Positions 55,525 to 63,545 of a stretch of DNA of 64,000 nt are shown in pieces. A program made the position numbers and the translations under genes. The notes beneath the pieces are model-generated. The model was given only the letters and a program-made list of their open reading frames with translations, was not told the origin of the DNA and made no database searches. This DNA is from Chitinophaga solisilvae (lineage in GTDB: Bacteria; Bacteroidota; Bacteroidia; Chitinophagales; Chitinophagaceae), in contig NZ_JAABOK010000005.1 of NCBI RefSeq assembly GCF_009928525.1, positions 496,692-560,691 of the forward strand, written 5' to 3'. Position 1 is the first letter of the stretch, and every line of letters begins with the position of its first letter.

Positions 55525-56593
55525 AATTGTCTTCATTCAGCGGCCTCGCCGACCTATACCTTCTCCATTTTTCCAGAACGTTGGTGAAGTCTTCGGGCAT
55601 GGGGCTTTCGAAGTACATCTGCTTACGGGTGCGGGGATGAATGAAGCCCAGTTGTTGGGCGTGGAGGGCATGTCTTGGCATTATTTCGAAGCAGTTTTCC
55701 ACAAACTGTTTGTATTTGGCGAAGATGGTGCCTTTGAGGATACGGTTGCCGTTATAGGTATCATCATTGAAGAGGGAGTGACCTATATGCTGCATGTGTA
55801 CGCGGATCTGGTGGGTGCGGCCTGTTTCCAGGCGGCATTCTACCATGGTAACGTAGTTGAAGCGTTCCAGTACGCGGTAATGGGTGATGGCTTCTTTACC
55901 GTATTCGCCGTCGGGGTAGGCGTCCATGATTTTGCGGAAGCGCTGATGACGGCCTACGTGAGCTACCACGGTGCCTTCATCTTCTTCAAAGTCGCCCCAG
56001 ACGAGGGCTACGTACCTGCGGTGTACGGTATGGTCAAAGAATTGTTTGGCCAGGTCGGTCATGGCTTTTTCAGATTTAGCCACTACCAGCAGGCCGGTTG
56101 TATTTTTATCGATGCGGTGCACCAGTCCGAAACGAGGTATGGCAGGCTCTGTAGGCCTGGTTTTATCGCCCAGGTACCAGGATAGTCCGTTTACCAGGGT
56201 GCCGGTATAGTTACCGCAGCCAGGATGTACCACCATGCCGGCAGGTTTATCGATGACCATTACGTCGTCATCTTCATATATGATGTTCAGAGGGATTTCT
56301 TCCGGCAAAACCTCGGTACTTTCCGGGTTTTTGTTGGAGAACACGATGATCCTGTCCAGCGGCCGGATCTTGTAATTGGATTTAACGGGCTTATCGTTCA
56401 CCAATACCATTTCCGTGTCCAGCGCAATCTGAACTTTATTACGGGTGGCGCCTTCAATGCGTGCGGTGAGAAATTTATCAATACGGACAGGCTCCTGGCC
56501 TTTATCTACGACCATATTGATTTTCTCGTACAAATCCTCACTGCCATCACCGTTTTCCAGTTCATCTTCCAGGTCCAGCAATTCTTCATTCAT
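55523..56593 (-). CDS. RluD-like large-subunit rRNA pseudouridine synthase
   Basis: 356 residues from the ATG at 56593. The N-terminal S4 RNA-binding domain (RIDKFLTARIEGATRNKVQI) is followed by the RluA/RluD catalytic domain with VHRIDKNTTGLLVVAK (catalytic Asp) and GRTHQIRVHMQHIGH. It converts uridines in structured RNA to pseudouridine; 23S rRNA helix 69 is the RluD target, which I infer by length and S4 domain. An upstream ATG at 56626 is open but lies next to the promoter box in palindrome 7. Its stop overlaps palindrome 6. Confidence 0.9.
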   Translation of the reverse strand: MNEELLDLEDELENGDGSEDLYEKINMVVDKGQEPVRIDKFLTARIEGATRNKVQIALDTEMVLVNDKPVKSNYKIRPLDRIIVFSNKNPESTEVLPEEIPLNIIYEDDDVMVIDKPAGMVVHPGCGNYTGTLVNGLSWYLGDKTRPTEPAIPRFGLVHRIDKNTTGLLVVAKSEKAMTDLAKQFFDHTVHRRYVALVWGDFEEDEGTVVAHVGRHQRFRKIMDAYPDGEYGKEAITHYRVLERFNYVTMVECRLETGRTHQIRVHMQHIGHSLFNDDTYNGNRILKGTIFAKYKQFVENCFEIMPRHALHAQQLGFIHPRTRKQMYFESPMPEDFTNVLEKWRRYRSARPLNEDN

Positions 56594-56607
56594 TCCTATA
56601 AATTTTA

Positions 56608-56762
56608 GCAAAAATACTATCATCATTTGAGATTTGGTTATTTATTCATTTGAGATTTGTTTCCCGGCATGGAGTCACCTTTGCCTTTTGGTGCTCACCG
56701 GTTATACCAATAAATCTCAAATGAATAAATAACCAAATCTCAAATGATGATAGTATTTTTGC
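56608..56762. repeat. Palindrome 7 with mirror-image outward promoters (rluD-like / lipB)
   Basis: Perfect 51-bp arms 56608-56658 and 56712-56762; loop 53 bases. Heptads ATTTGAG, ATTTGGT, TATTTAT recur. The outer ends carry identical TATTTTTG -7 boxes on opposite strands (56609-56616 minus, 56754-56761 plus), which point into the rluD-like gene (16 bases away) and lipB (13 bases away). This is the only copy located between two 5' ends. Confidence 0.93.
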
Positions 56763-56774
56763 AGATCAGAAATT

Positions 56775-57473
56775 ATGGAAAAGCAGCAGATAATAGTAAA
56801 GGATCTTGGATTGGTGGATTATCAGCAGACCTGGGATTACCAGGAACAGTTGCTGAAAGATAATGTGCAGTTGAAATCAACGGCGGGGAACCAGTTCCCC
56901 AAACCTACGACCAACTACCTTTTATTTTGTGAGCATCCGCCGGTATATACGCTGGGCAAGAGCGGGCATATGGAAAACCTGTTGCTGAGTGAGCAGCAGC
57001 TGGAAGAGCAGGGTATAGGCTTTGTACCTACCAACCGCGGCGGTGATATCACCTTCCACGGGCCGGGTCAGGTAGTAGGATATCCCATTATTGACCTGGA
57101 GAATTTTTTCACGGATATAGGCAAATATCTCCGCTGCCTGGAAGAGGTGGTTATCCGCACCATTGCGGAATACGGCCTTACCGGCGACCGCTCTCAGGGG
57201 GAAACCGGCGTATGGCTGGATCCGCACGACCCCGTAAAGGCCCGCAAAATATGCGCTATGGGCGTACGTTGCAGCCGTTGGGTGACCATGCATGGCTTTG
57301 CCCTGAATGTGAACACCTCTATGAATTACTTCGATAACATCATCGCCTGCGGCATCGCCGATAAAAAAGTAGCCTCCCTCCATACTGAAGTAGGCCACGA
57401 AGTACCTATGGAGGAAGTCCGGAGGAAACTGATGAAGCATTTTGGAGAAGTGTTTGAAGCCCAAATGATATAG
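56775..57473 (+). CDS. lipB: Lipoate-protein ligase B (octanoyl-[ACP]:protein transferase)
   Basis: 232 residues. LipB motifs: PPVYTLGKSG, TNRGGDITFHGPGQVVGYP, GVWLDPHDP, and the catalytic Cys/Lys pair in ACGIADKKVASL. It moves octanoyl groups from ACP to lipoyl domains of 2-oxoacid dehydrogenases, the first step of lipoate synthesis. The transcript should begin at the plus-strand -7 box in palindrome 7, leaving a leader of less than ten bases. Palindrome 8 begins 4 bases after the stop. Confidence 0.95.
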   Translation: MEKQQIIVKDLGLVDYQQTWDYQEQLLKDNVQLKSTAGNQFPKPTTNYLLFCEHPPVYTLGKSGHMENLLLSEQQLEEQGIGFVPTNRGGDITFHGPGQVVGYPIIDLENFFTDIGKYLRCLEEVVIRTIAEYGLTGDRSQGETGVWLDPHDPVKARKICAMGVRCSRWVTMHGFALNVNTSMNYFDNIIACGIADKKVASLHTEVGHEVPMEEVRRKLMKHFGEVFEAQMI

Positions 57474-57477
57474 CATT

Positions 57478-57599
57478 AATTACGAATTACGAATTGCGAA
57501 TTACGAATGTAAAAGCGAAGACCGAAGCGGATCTCATATTTGAGCTTTGCTTCGGTCTTCGCTTTTGCATTCGTAATTCGCAATTCGTAATTCGCAATT
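57478..57599. repeat. Intergenic palindrome 8 (AATTACG heptads), 51-bp arms
   Basis: Arms 57478-57528 and 57549-57599, two mismatches, loop 20 bases. The outer part is AATTACG repeated with one AATTGCG variant; the core is AAAAGCGAAGACCGAAGC, nearly the same as in palindrome 2. It fills the convergent gap between lipB (4 bases away) and the unknown gene at 57608 (8 bases away). Confidence 0.93.
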
Positions 57600-57607
57600 C
57601 CTGACAA

Positions 57608-58357
57608 CTACATTTTGTAGTTCAGCGGAATAAAGAAATTCCATTTTTCCTTGAGCTGGCCATTGTCGTAGAGTTCGAAGTTGAACCAGCCTGCATGGAG
57701 GAAGATAGCTTTTTCGAGGATGAGCGAAGGGCCTTTGACATGGTTTATTTCAAAGAGGAAGGCGCCGTTCGGCTCGAAGAATTTGATCGTGTATTTTTTC
57801 TGCAGGGCATCCGCGAGTTTTATATTCACGTTACCGTCAGCAGTGGTGTAGATGAAGTTGGACGGATGCCAGATGACCTTAGGCTCCGGGTTGTTGTTTT
57901 CCTGTTCTTTGCCGGTGGCGGCGCGTTTTTCCGCTTTCATGGCTTTAGCGGCGTCTTTGATGTCGGCGTATTCCAGTTTCTGATCCGCACGGATGGTGCT
58001 GTCAGACAGGGCCAGTACGGTTTTGCTGTACATATAGCGGCCGTTGGTGAAGAGGATGAACATACGGTAGTAGTTGGTGCCGGGCAGCGGTTTGCTATCT
58101 ATGTAGGCGTTTCTGGTCTGGGTAGGGTAGCTGGCGTAGCCAATAGTGTTAAAGTTCAGCACGCTGTCGAGGGAGCGCTGAATACCCATTTCTTTAACTT
58201 CCATGAAACCGGAGATCCAGTCCAGCTGAATTTTTCCGGTTTTAATGGTGGCGGTAAAGTTCGGCAATACCGGGGGCAGCGCCTGTTGGGCTTTACCCTG
58301 AGTAACCGTTAATAAAAATAATCCTATAGCAAATGTTAAACGCACTACCTGCTTCAT
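57608..58357 (-). CDS. Exported protein of unknown function (fibronectin-like N-terminal region)
   Basis: 249 residues. The signal peptide ends near QGKAQQ. Residues about 30-110 (FTATIKTGKIQLDWISGFME ... NYYRMFILFTNGRYMYSK) look like a single fibronectin-III/Ig-like beta domain. A Lys/Glu-rich linker (KAMKAEKRAATGKEQENN) follows, then a second beta domain (YTTADGNVNIKLADALQKKY) that resembles T9SS-associated secretion-tail folds but lacks the clear signature. It ends FFIPLNYKM. Function unknown. Two TAnnTTTG boxes lie upstream on the minus strand (58386-58393, 58404-58411). Confidence 0.75.
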   Translation of the reverse strand: MKQVVRLTFAIGLFLLTVTQGKAQQALPPVLPNFTATIKTGKIQLDWISGFMEVKEMGIQRSLDSVLNFNTIGYASYPTQTRNAYIDSKPLPGTNYYRMFILFTNGRYMYSKTVLALSDSTIRADQKLEYADIKDAAKAMKAEKRAATGKEQENNNPEPKVIWHPSNFIYTTADGNVNIKLADALQKKYTIKFFEPNGAFLFEINHVKGPSLILEKAIFLHAGWFNFELYDNGQLKEKWNFFIPLNYKM

Positions 58358-58385
58358 ACTTAAATCCGTAAGCTCTTAAAGTTGG

Positions 58386-58393
58386 CAAAAATA
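58386..58393 (-). promoter_or_regulatory. Candidate -7 box TATTTTTG for the unknown exported gene
   Basis: Exact TAnnTTTG match 29 bases before the ATG at 58357, with a second (TATATTTG) at 58404-58411. No -33 element at the right spacing was seen for either, so which one is used is unclear. Confidence 0.35.
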
Positions 58394-58422
58394 CACTACC
58401 CTTCAAATATAATGAACAGTTT

Positions 58423-59289
58423 TTACAGGGAGAGAACGCCGGAAGGCAGTGAAAGATTGCCTTGTAGTCCGCCGGTATGTATTAGCAATACTTTGCTGGT
58501 GTCCGGAAAGTAGCGCTGACGCGATAATTCATGAAAAGCCATGACAAGTTTACCAGTATAAATAATATCAGTAGGTATGCCTGTTTCTTTATAAAAAGTA
58601 TTGATAAAATCTATAAGCGCGGGAGATGTTTTCGCATAACCACCACCGTGGAAGTTGTGCAGCAGCTGCCATGATGGTCTGGCGCCGGGATGCAGCAATT
58701 TTGTTATTTCATTTTCCAGGTATTGTGCGCCTTTCAGGACAGGAATACCTATTATCTGCTGATGGGGTAATGCGCTGTTGATAAGCCCTGCCAGTGTGGT
58801 ACCGGTACCTACGGCACACATAATATGCGTAAAATCTGCCGTTGGCAGGATCGATAAAATTTCTTCACAGCCGCTGGCGCCGTAGCTGTTGTGGCCGCCT
58901 TCCGGAATCACCCAGGCGCCTTCCCGCTGAAATCCGCCCTGAGTATACGTTTTATATGTTTCCCTGCTTACATATTCCAGCATCATGCCGTGAGCCTGCG
59001 CCTGCTGCAGCGTATGGCCCGGTACCGGCGGGCGTTCTCCCCGGATGATACCGGTACAGCGGTATCCCGCTTCTTTGCATGCCACGGCCGTTGCTGCAAT
59101 ATGATTGGAATAGGCCCCTCCGAAAGTAACGATATGAACCGGCGATAACGCCGCCGCTGCCGCCGCCAGGTTGTATTTCAGCTTGAACCACTTGTTCCCC
59201 GAAACCTCAGGATGCAGCAGGTCCAGGCGGAGCATAGCGGCTGTAACAGGCCCGGGAATGGGGGAGAGGGTGGTGTTTGAGTAATGCAT
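58423..59289 (-). CDS. PLP-dependent ACC deaminase / D-cysteine desulfhydrase family enzyme
   Basis: 288 residues, a little shorter than typical family members (about 330). The PLP-binding Lys is in SGNKWFKLKYN, followed by the VTFGGAYSNHIAATA loop and a Gly-rich phosphate-binding segment (CAVGTGTTLAG). The family covers 1-aminocyclopropane-1-carboxylate deaminases and D-cysteine or D-serine desulfhydrases/deaminases; sequence alone does not separate them. It lies downstream of the fucosidase on the same strand, but palindrome 9 fills the gap and ends 4 bases before its start, so it likely has separate transcription. Confidence 0.85.
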   Translation of the reverse strand: MHYSNTTLSPIPGPVTAAMLRLDLLHPEVSGNKWFKLKYNLAAAAAALSPVHIVTFGGAYSNHIAATAVACKEAGYRCTGIIRGERPPVPGHTLQQAQAHGMMLEYVSRETYKTYTQGGFQREGAWVIPEGGHNSYGASGCEEILSILPTADFTHIMCAVGTGTTLAGLINSALPHQQIIGIPVLKGAQYLENEITKLLHPGARPSWQLLHNFHGGGYAKTSPALIDFINTFYKETGIPTDIIYTGKLVMAFHELSRQRYFPDTSKVLLIHTGGLQGNLSLPSGVLSL

Positions 59290-59293
59290 TATG

Positions 59294-59428
59294 TAAAGTT
59301 AATTACGAATTACGAATTGCGAATTACGAATGAGGAGCGAAGATCTAAGCGAAGAAATAAATTCTTTATCCGCTTAGATCTTCGCTCCTCATTCGTAATT
59401 CGCAATTCGTAATTCGTAATTAACTTTA
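59294..59428. repeat. Intergenic palindrome 9 (AATTACG heptads), perfect 58-bp arms
   Basis: Arms 59294-59351 and 59371-59428 are exact reverse complements; loop 19 bases. Four heptads AATTACG, AATTACG, AATTGCG, AATTACG are followed by a core GAGCGAAGATCTAAGCG. The right arm contains the stop codon of the fucosidase gene (59426-59428); the left arm ends 4 bases from the start codon of the PLP enzyme gene. Confidence 0.95.
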
Positions 59429-60766
59429 TTCGTTTGTCAAAAACCCACCTTTCCCTCTGTACAATTTCACAGGTTTATCCAGTTTTACTTTGAGCACGGT
59501 TACATATTTATCCTGTACATTTTCCGGGATGTCTATGTAAACGAGGCCTGGTACGGGGCTCCAGGAGATTTTACCTACTACTTTATGAGAGAGTTTAGTG
59601 CCGTTGCCTACAACGGAAATCTCTTCAATTTTGTTGCTAAGTCCTTTGATGGCTACCTGGCCGCTGGTTTTGCCGGGGAGGAACAGGTAGAGGGTGCTGG
59701 AGTCCTTGGAGAGGGTAGTAGGGCCATAGAAGTGGCCTAACGGGATACCGCCGATGGTGTTGAAGATGGCTTCTCCGTGTTTTTTGTTCCAGGCGCCGAG
59801 TTCTTTCAGCACATTGATCTGCTGTTCCGGGATGGTGCCGTCTGCTTTGGGACCTATGTCGAGCAGGAGGTTACCGCCGTTGCTGACAGCGTCCACGAAG
59901 ATGGTGATAATTTCGAAAGGTGTTTTCCAGTTGGTATCCTGTGGCTGCCAGCCCCAGTTGTTATTGATGGTCATACACAGTTCCCACCAGTGGTAGTGCG
60001 GGCGTGTTACCGGGAAGTTCTGTTCAGGCGTGTCATAGTCGCCATAACCCTGGAGGCGGCCGTTGATGATGGTTTTCGGGTTGTGGGTGGTCAGCATCTT
60101 ACGCATTTTGGCAGCTTCCCATTCTTCTGCGGAGTGTTCCCAGTCGCCGTCGAACCACCAGAGGTCAGGATTAAATTTAGTCATGACTTCTTCCATCTGG
60201 CCCTCGTAGAATTTGAGAAAACGCTGCCACCTGGCGGGCTGCGCCTTGATATCGTAGCGGTTGCTGTCTTGCAGAAACTGCGGATAATCGGGATAGCTCC
60301 AGTCTATCAGCGAAAAATAGGCACCACATTTGATGCTGTCGCGCCGCAAAGCTGCGTAGAGGGGTGTCAGTACATCCCTTTTGGCAGGCGTGCTGTTGGC
60401 AACGTCGAGTTTACTGTATTTGCTGTCCCACAAAGCCACGCCATCATGATGTTTGGTAGTCATAACGGCATAGCGGGCGCCGGATTCTTTAATGAGGTCG
60501 GCCCATGCCTGCGGGTTGTAATTGCTGGCAGTAAAGCCTTTCAGCTGATCCATGTAATCAGGATAGGCTATTTTTTTGTTGTGGAAAGACCACGATTCAT
60601 CGACGCCTTTTACAGAATAAATGCCCCAGTGGATGAAGATGCCCAGTTTAGCATCGGCAAACCACTGCATTTTTTCTTTGATTTCGTCGGGATTTGTTTT
60701 CTGTTGCGCGTTGGCGGTTGTAAAAAGCTGCATGACACAAGCTCCCAGCACTAAAAGTCTTTTCAT
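59426..60766 (-). CDS. GH29 alpha-L-fucosidase, exported
   Basis: 446 residues from the ATG at 60766, which opens a signal peptide (MKRLLVLGACVMQLFTTANA); the frame extends to 60808 but adds polar residues. GH29 features: WFADAKLGIFIHWGIYSV, the H-H-D segment TTKHHDGVALWDS and the nucleophile Asp206 in LWWFDGDW. The C-terminal ~100 residues form a beta-sandwich (KTSGQVAIKGLSNKIEEISV). It hydrolyses terminal alpha-L-fucose from glycans by a retaining mechanism, probably in the periplasm. It diverges from the nucleotidyltransferase/kinase pair at 60898. It is the only glycoside hydrolase in the window. Confidence 0.95.
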   Translation of the reverse strand: MKRLLVLGACVMQLFTTANAQQKTNPDEIKEKMQWFADAKLGIFIHWGIYSVKGVDESWSFHNKKIAYPDYMDQLKGFTASNYNPQAWADLIKESGARYAVMTTKHHDGVALWDSKYSKLDVANSTPAKRDVLTPLYAALRRDSIKCGAYFSLIDWSYPDYPQFLQDSNRYDIKAQPARWQRFLKFYEGQMEEVMTKFNPDLWWFDGDWEHSAEEWEAAKMRKMLTTHNPKTIINGRLQGYGDYDTPEQNFPVTRPHYHWWELCMTINNNWGWQPQDTNWKTPFEIITIFVDAVSNGGNLLLDIGPKADGTIPEQQINVLKELGAWNKKHGEAIFNTIGGIPLGHFYGPTTLSKDSSTLYLFLPGKTSGQVAIKGLSNKIEEISVVGNGTKLSHKVVGKISWSPVPGLVYIDIPENVQDKYVTVLKVKLDKPVKLYRGKGGFLTNE

Positions 60767-60897
60767 CGTTCCGTTTGAATTAGTCCTTAAAATATGTGTG
60801 ATCCACAAAAAGAAGTGTGAAAATACGCCAGAAAGAGTAAATTTAACGCCGATATTTTCAGGTAAATAATTGAAAATTATAAACTAATATCAGAAAA

Positions 60898-61800
60898 ATG
60901 CAACCGACTTTATTGATTTTAGCGGCCGGAATGGCCAGTCGATATGGCAGTTTAAAGCAAATCCAGCAATTTGGGCCAAGCGGTGAAACTATCATTGATT
61001 ATTCTATTTATGACGCAATACGCGCAGGATTTGGTAAAATAGTATTTATAATCCGCGAGAATTTCGCAGCGGATTTCAAGGAAATTTTTGAGCCAAAGCT
61101 GAAGGGCCGTGTTGCTACGGACTATGTGTACCAGGAAATGAATGCATTTACAGGCGACCATGAGGTGCCTGCTGACAGAACCAAGCCTTGGGGAACAGCA
61201 CACGCTATCCTCTGCGCTAAAAACGCTATTAATGAGCCATTTGCGGTTATCAACGCGGATGATTTCTATGGCGCTGACGCCTTTGTGAAAATGGCGGCCT
61301 TCCTGAACGGAGAATGTAAATCAGATATCTATAGTGTAGTAGGTTATGAGCTGGGAAAAACCATCAGTGAACATGGATCAGTATCCAGAGGCGTATGCGC
61401 CGTGGATGCCAGCGGTTACCTGTCTGCTATCAATGAAAGAACAAAAATTTACACTGACAACGGCCAGATCGTTTATGAAGAAGCAGATGGCAGCAAGCAC
61501 CCATTGCCTGCTGAAACGCCTGTTTCCATGAACTTCTGGGGCTTCCATCCCAGTGTATTTAACCTGAGCCAGGAACTGTTCAACGAATTCCTGGATAAAA
61601 ATATCGGCAATCCAAAATCTGAATTCTTTATTCCGATTGTTGCTGATGAATTTATCCGTCGCAGCAAAGGAAAGGTAAAAGTGTTACCTACCAGCGCGCA
61701 ATGGTTTGGTGTTACTTACAAGGAAGATGCTCCGGGCGTGCAGGCTAGTTTGTCGGCATTGGTTAAAAACGGAGAATATCCCGACAATTTATGGAAATAA
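60898..61800 (+). CDS. Sugar-1-phosphate nucleotidyltransferase
   Basis: 300 residues of the NTP_transferase fold. It starts MQPTLLILAAGMASRYGSLK, a variant of the G-x-G-T-R-x-K signature where the loop reads AAGMASRYGSLKQ. The metal-binding Asp is in VINADDFYGADA, and ETPVSMNFWGFHP is the later sugar-binding segment. It should couple a sugar-1-phosphate to a nucleotide. The following kinase-like gene overlaps its last 10 bases, so the two products likely act in sequence (free sugar to sugar-1-P to NDP-sugar). The identity of the sugar is unknown. Confidence 0.88.
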   Translation: MQPTLLILAAGMASRYGSLKQIQQFGPSGETIIDYSIYDAIRAGFGKIVFIIRENFAADFKEIFEPKLKGRVATDYVYQEMNAFTGDHEVPADRTKPWGTAHAILCAKNAINEPFAVINADDFYGADAFVKMAAFLNGECKSDIYSVVGYELGKTISEHGSVSRGVCAVDASGYLSAINERTKIYTDNGQIVYEEADGSKHPLPAETPVSMNFWGFHPSVFNLSQELFNEFLDKNIGNPKSEFFIPIVADEFIRRSKGKVKVLPTSAQWFGVTYKEDAPGVQASLSALVKNGEYPDNLWK

Positions 61801-62882
61801 CACCCAATCAACTCATCCTTCAGGCTTTCGGACTGGAGCCTGAAGGATTGAATGTCCGAAGATTCGGATCAGGACACATCAACAGCACTTTTCTGCTCGA
61901 AAAGAAACAGGATGGCAGCAAGTACGTTTTACAGAAAATCAATGTGAATGTATTTAAGGAACCTGACGTAATCGCGGCCAATCAAAGAATGGCAGCTGAT
62001 TATCTCGCAGTGCATCATCCGGGGTATCTGTTTATTACGCCCATTCCTACCATAACAGGGGAAGAGCTGTATGTGATAGACAACGAATACTGGCGAATGA
62101 TTCCGTTTATTGCCGATTCCGTAACGGTTGATCAGGCTGATAACCCAAAGCAGGCATATGAAGCAGCCAGACAGTTTGGCCGCCTTGCCAATTACCTTTC
62201 GGGCATCGACCTGAAGCCGTTTAGAGCTTCGATTCCAAACTTTCACAATCTTACCTTACGGTACAGCGCTTTTCAGGAAGCTATCAGAACTGCCAGGGAA
62301 GAAAGGAAAGCAGCAGCAGAAAAGATGATTGACGATTTCCTCCGCTACTCCGATATCGCAGTCACTTATGAACAGCTGAAAACAAATCCTGAATTCAGGG
62401 ACCATCTCATGCATCATGATACCAAAATCAATAATGTGCTGCTTAACAAAGACACTTATGAAGGTATCTGTGTTTGCGACCTGGATACGCTGATGCCGGG
62501 AAAAATCATTTCTGACCTCGGAGACATGGTACGCACCTACGTTTGCCCGGTTTCTGAAGAAGAAAAAGATGTCAGCCAGATCATTATCCGCGAGGAATAT
62601 TTCGAAGCCCTCATGCAGGGATACCTCGGGGAAATAGGGAATGCGTTAACGAAAGTAGAAAAGGAACAACTGTTCTTCGCAGGAAAGTTCATGATCTACA
62701 TGCAGGGAATACGGTTCCTCACTGATTATCTCAACGGTGATGTGTATTACCCGATCAAGTATGCCAACCAGAATTACGACCGCGCCCGCAACCAGTTAGT
62801 ATTGCTGCAGCGCCTGATTGAAAAACAAGAGACATTGCAGGCCATTATCGATAAATGTCTGCATGTGAGTGAACAGGTTTAG
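61791..62882 (+). CDS. APH/NahK-like sugar kinase
   Basis: 363 residues with the aminoglycoside-phosphotransferase/protein-kinase-like fold. The N-lobe has FGSGHINSTFLLE (nucleotide loop) and SKYVLQKINVNVF (ATP Lys). The catalytic loop is LMHHDTKINNVLLN (Asp base, Asn metal ligand), and the metal Asp is in CVCDLDTLMPG. In this fold family N-acetylhexosamine 1-kinase makes sugar-1-phosphates, and the 10-base overlap with a sugar nucleotidyltransferase supports that role over antibiotic resistance. Substrate unknown. The transcript ends at the strong terminator at 62911. Confidence 0.83.
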   Translation: MEITPNQLILQAFGLEPEGLNVRRFGSGHINSTFLLEKKQDGSKYVLQKINVNVFKEPDVIAANQRMAADYLAVHHPGYLFITPIPTITGEELYVIDNEYWRMIPFIADSVTVDQADNPKQAYEAARQFGRLANYLSGIDLKPFRASIPNFHNLTLRYSAFQEAIRTAREERKAAAEKMIDDFLRYSDIAVTYEQLKTNPEFRDHLMHHDTKINNVLLNKDTYEGICVCDLDTLMPGKIISDLGDMVRTYVCPVSEEEKDVSQIIIREEYFEALMQGYLGEIGNALTKVEKEQLFFAGKFMIYMQGIRFLTDYLNGDVYYPIKYANQNYDRARNQLVLLQRLIEKQETLQAIIDKCLHVSEQV

Positions 62883-62910
62883 AATACGTGAACAATCAAA
62901 TGAAATCTTT

Positions 62911-62948
62911 AAAACGGCCGTCTTCCCCGGAAGACGGCCGTTTTTTTT
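62911..62948 (+). terminator. Intrinsic terminator after the kinase gene
   Basis: Perfect 16-bp stem AAAACGGCCGTCTTCC / GGAAGACGGCCGTTTT (62911-62926 and 62929-62944) followed by T residues. The A-rich start makes it usable for the convergent gene ending at 62973 as well. Confidence 0.92.
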
Positions 62949-62972
62949 ATTGGGTTAGTATACTGAGCTGCG

Positions 62973-63545
62973 TCAGATGATATACTGATATATCGCGACA
63001 ATACTGAATTCTTCCGATGAATAGGCTGTTTCTATGAAAGTTGTATCCTCCGTTTGTTCCGCTGCCTGACGCAGCCGGAGGTATTCCCGGCATTGTTCTT
63101 CCGTATTAAAAAGATAATACCGGTTCAGATTGGCCGGCAACTGCTGAAGGGCGGGATTGCCATCAGCCCTGATTTCATTAAGTATACCGGAAAAGAAAAC
63201 AGGAGATCCTGCTTCTTCCAGTACGCCAACATCAAATCCCAGGAAAATCAATTCCGCTGATGCAGCAGGATCAGCATTCAATACAAGTATATCCGGATCC
63301 TTATTAAGATCAATCCTCAGATGAGTCACATAATCTGTTACTTCTTCCAGCGCTGTATATTGCCCGGCTTCGTTGTGAACAGAAAAACTAACCCGGCCGG
63401 ACGCCTGCCATTCCTCATATAAAGGCCAGCGAATGCCGTCAAACCCTTTATAACCCAATATCTTCTTCCTTACCGGAAACGGGAGGTTACGCCATGTATT
63501 CGAATAATCCCGTTCAACTACTAATATGCTGTTTGCTGTTTTCAT
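62973..63545 (-). CDS. Putative immunity protein for the Rhs toxin
   Basis: 190 residues, acidic, soluble, no signal peptide. No family recognised. Its ATG shares one base with the stop codon of the Rhs gene (TAATG), so the two are translationally coupled, which is how polymorphic-toxin immunity genes are usually placed. Segments such as WPLYEEWQASGRVSFSVHNE, LIFLGFDVGVLEEAGSP and YYLFNTEEQCREYLRLR show mixed alpha/beta content. The immunity role is inferred from position and size only; a second Rhs-associated accessory protein is the alternative. Confidence 0.6.
   Translation of the reverse strand: MKTANSILVVERDYSNTWRNLPFPVRKKILGYKGFDGIRWPLYEEWQASGRVSFSVHNEAGQYTALEEVTDYVTHLRIDLNKDPDILVLNADPAASAELIFLGFDVGVLEEAGSPVFFSGILNEIRADGNPALQQLPANLNRYYLFNTEEQCREYLRLRQAAEQTEDTTFIETAYSSEEFSIVAIYQYII

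Noticed and set aside
30531..59428. Heptad repeats as a CRISPR array
   Set aside because: Units are 7 bp without spacers, arranged as inverted arms around single loops, and no cas gene is present.
30531..59428. Palindromes as insertion-sequence remnants
   Set aside because: No transposase fragment, no target duplications and no common terminal sequence across copies; the arms differ between loci while matching within a locus.
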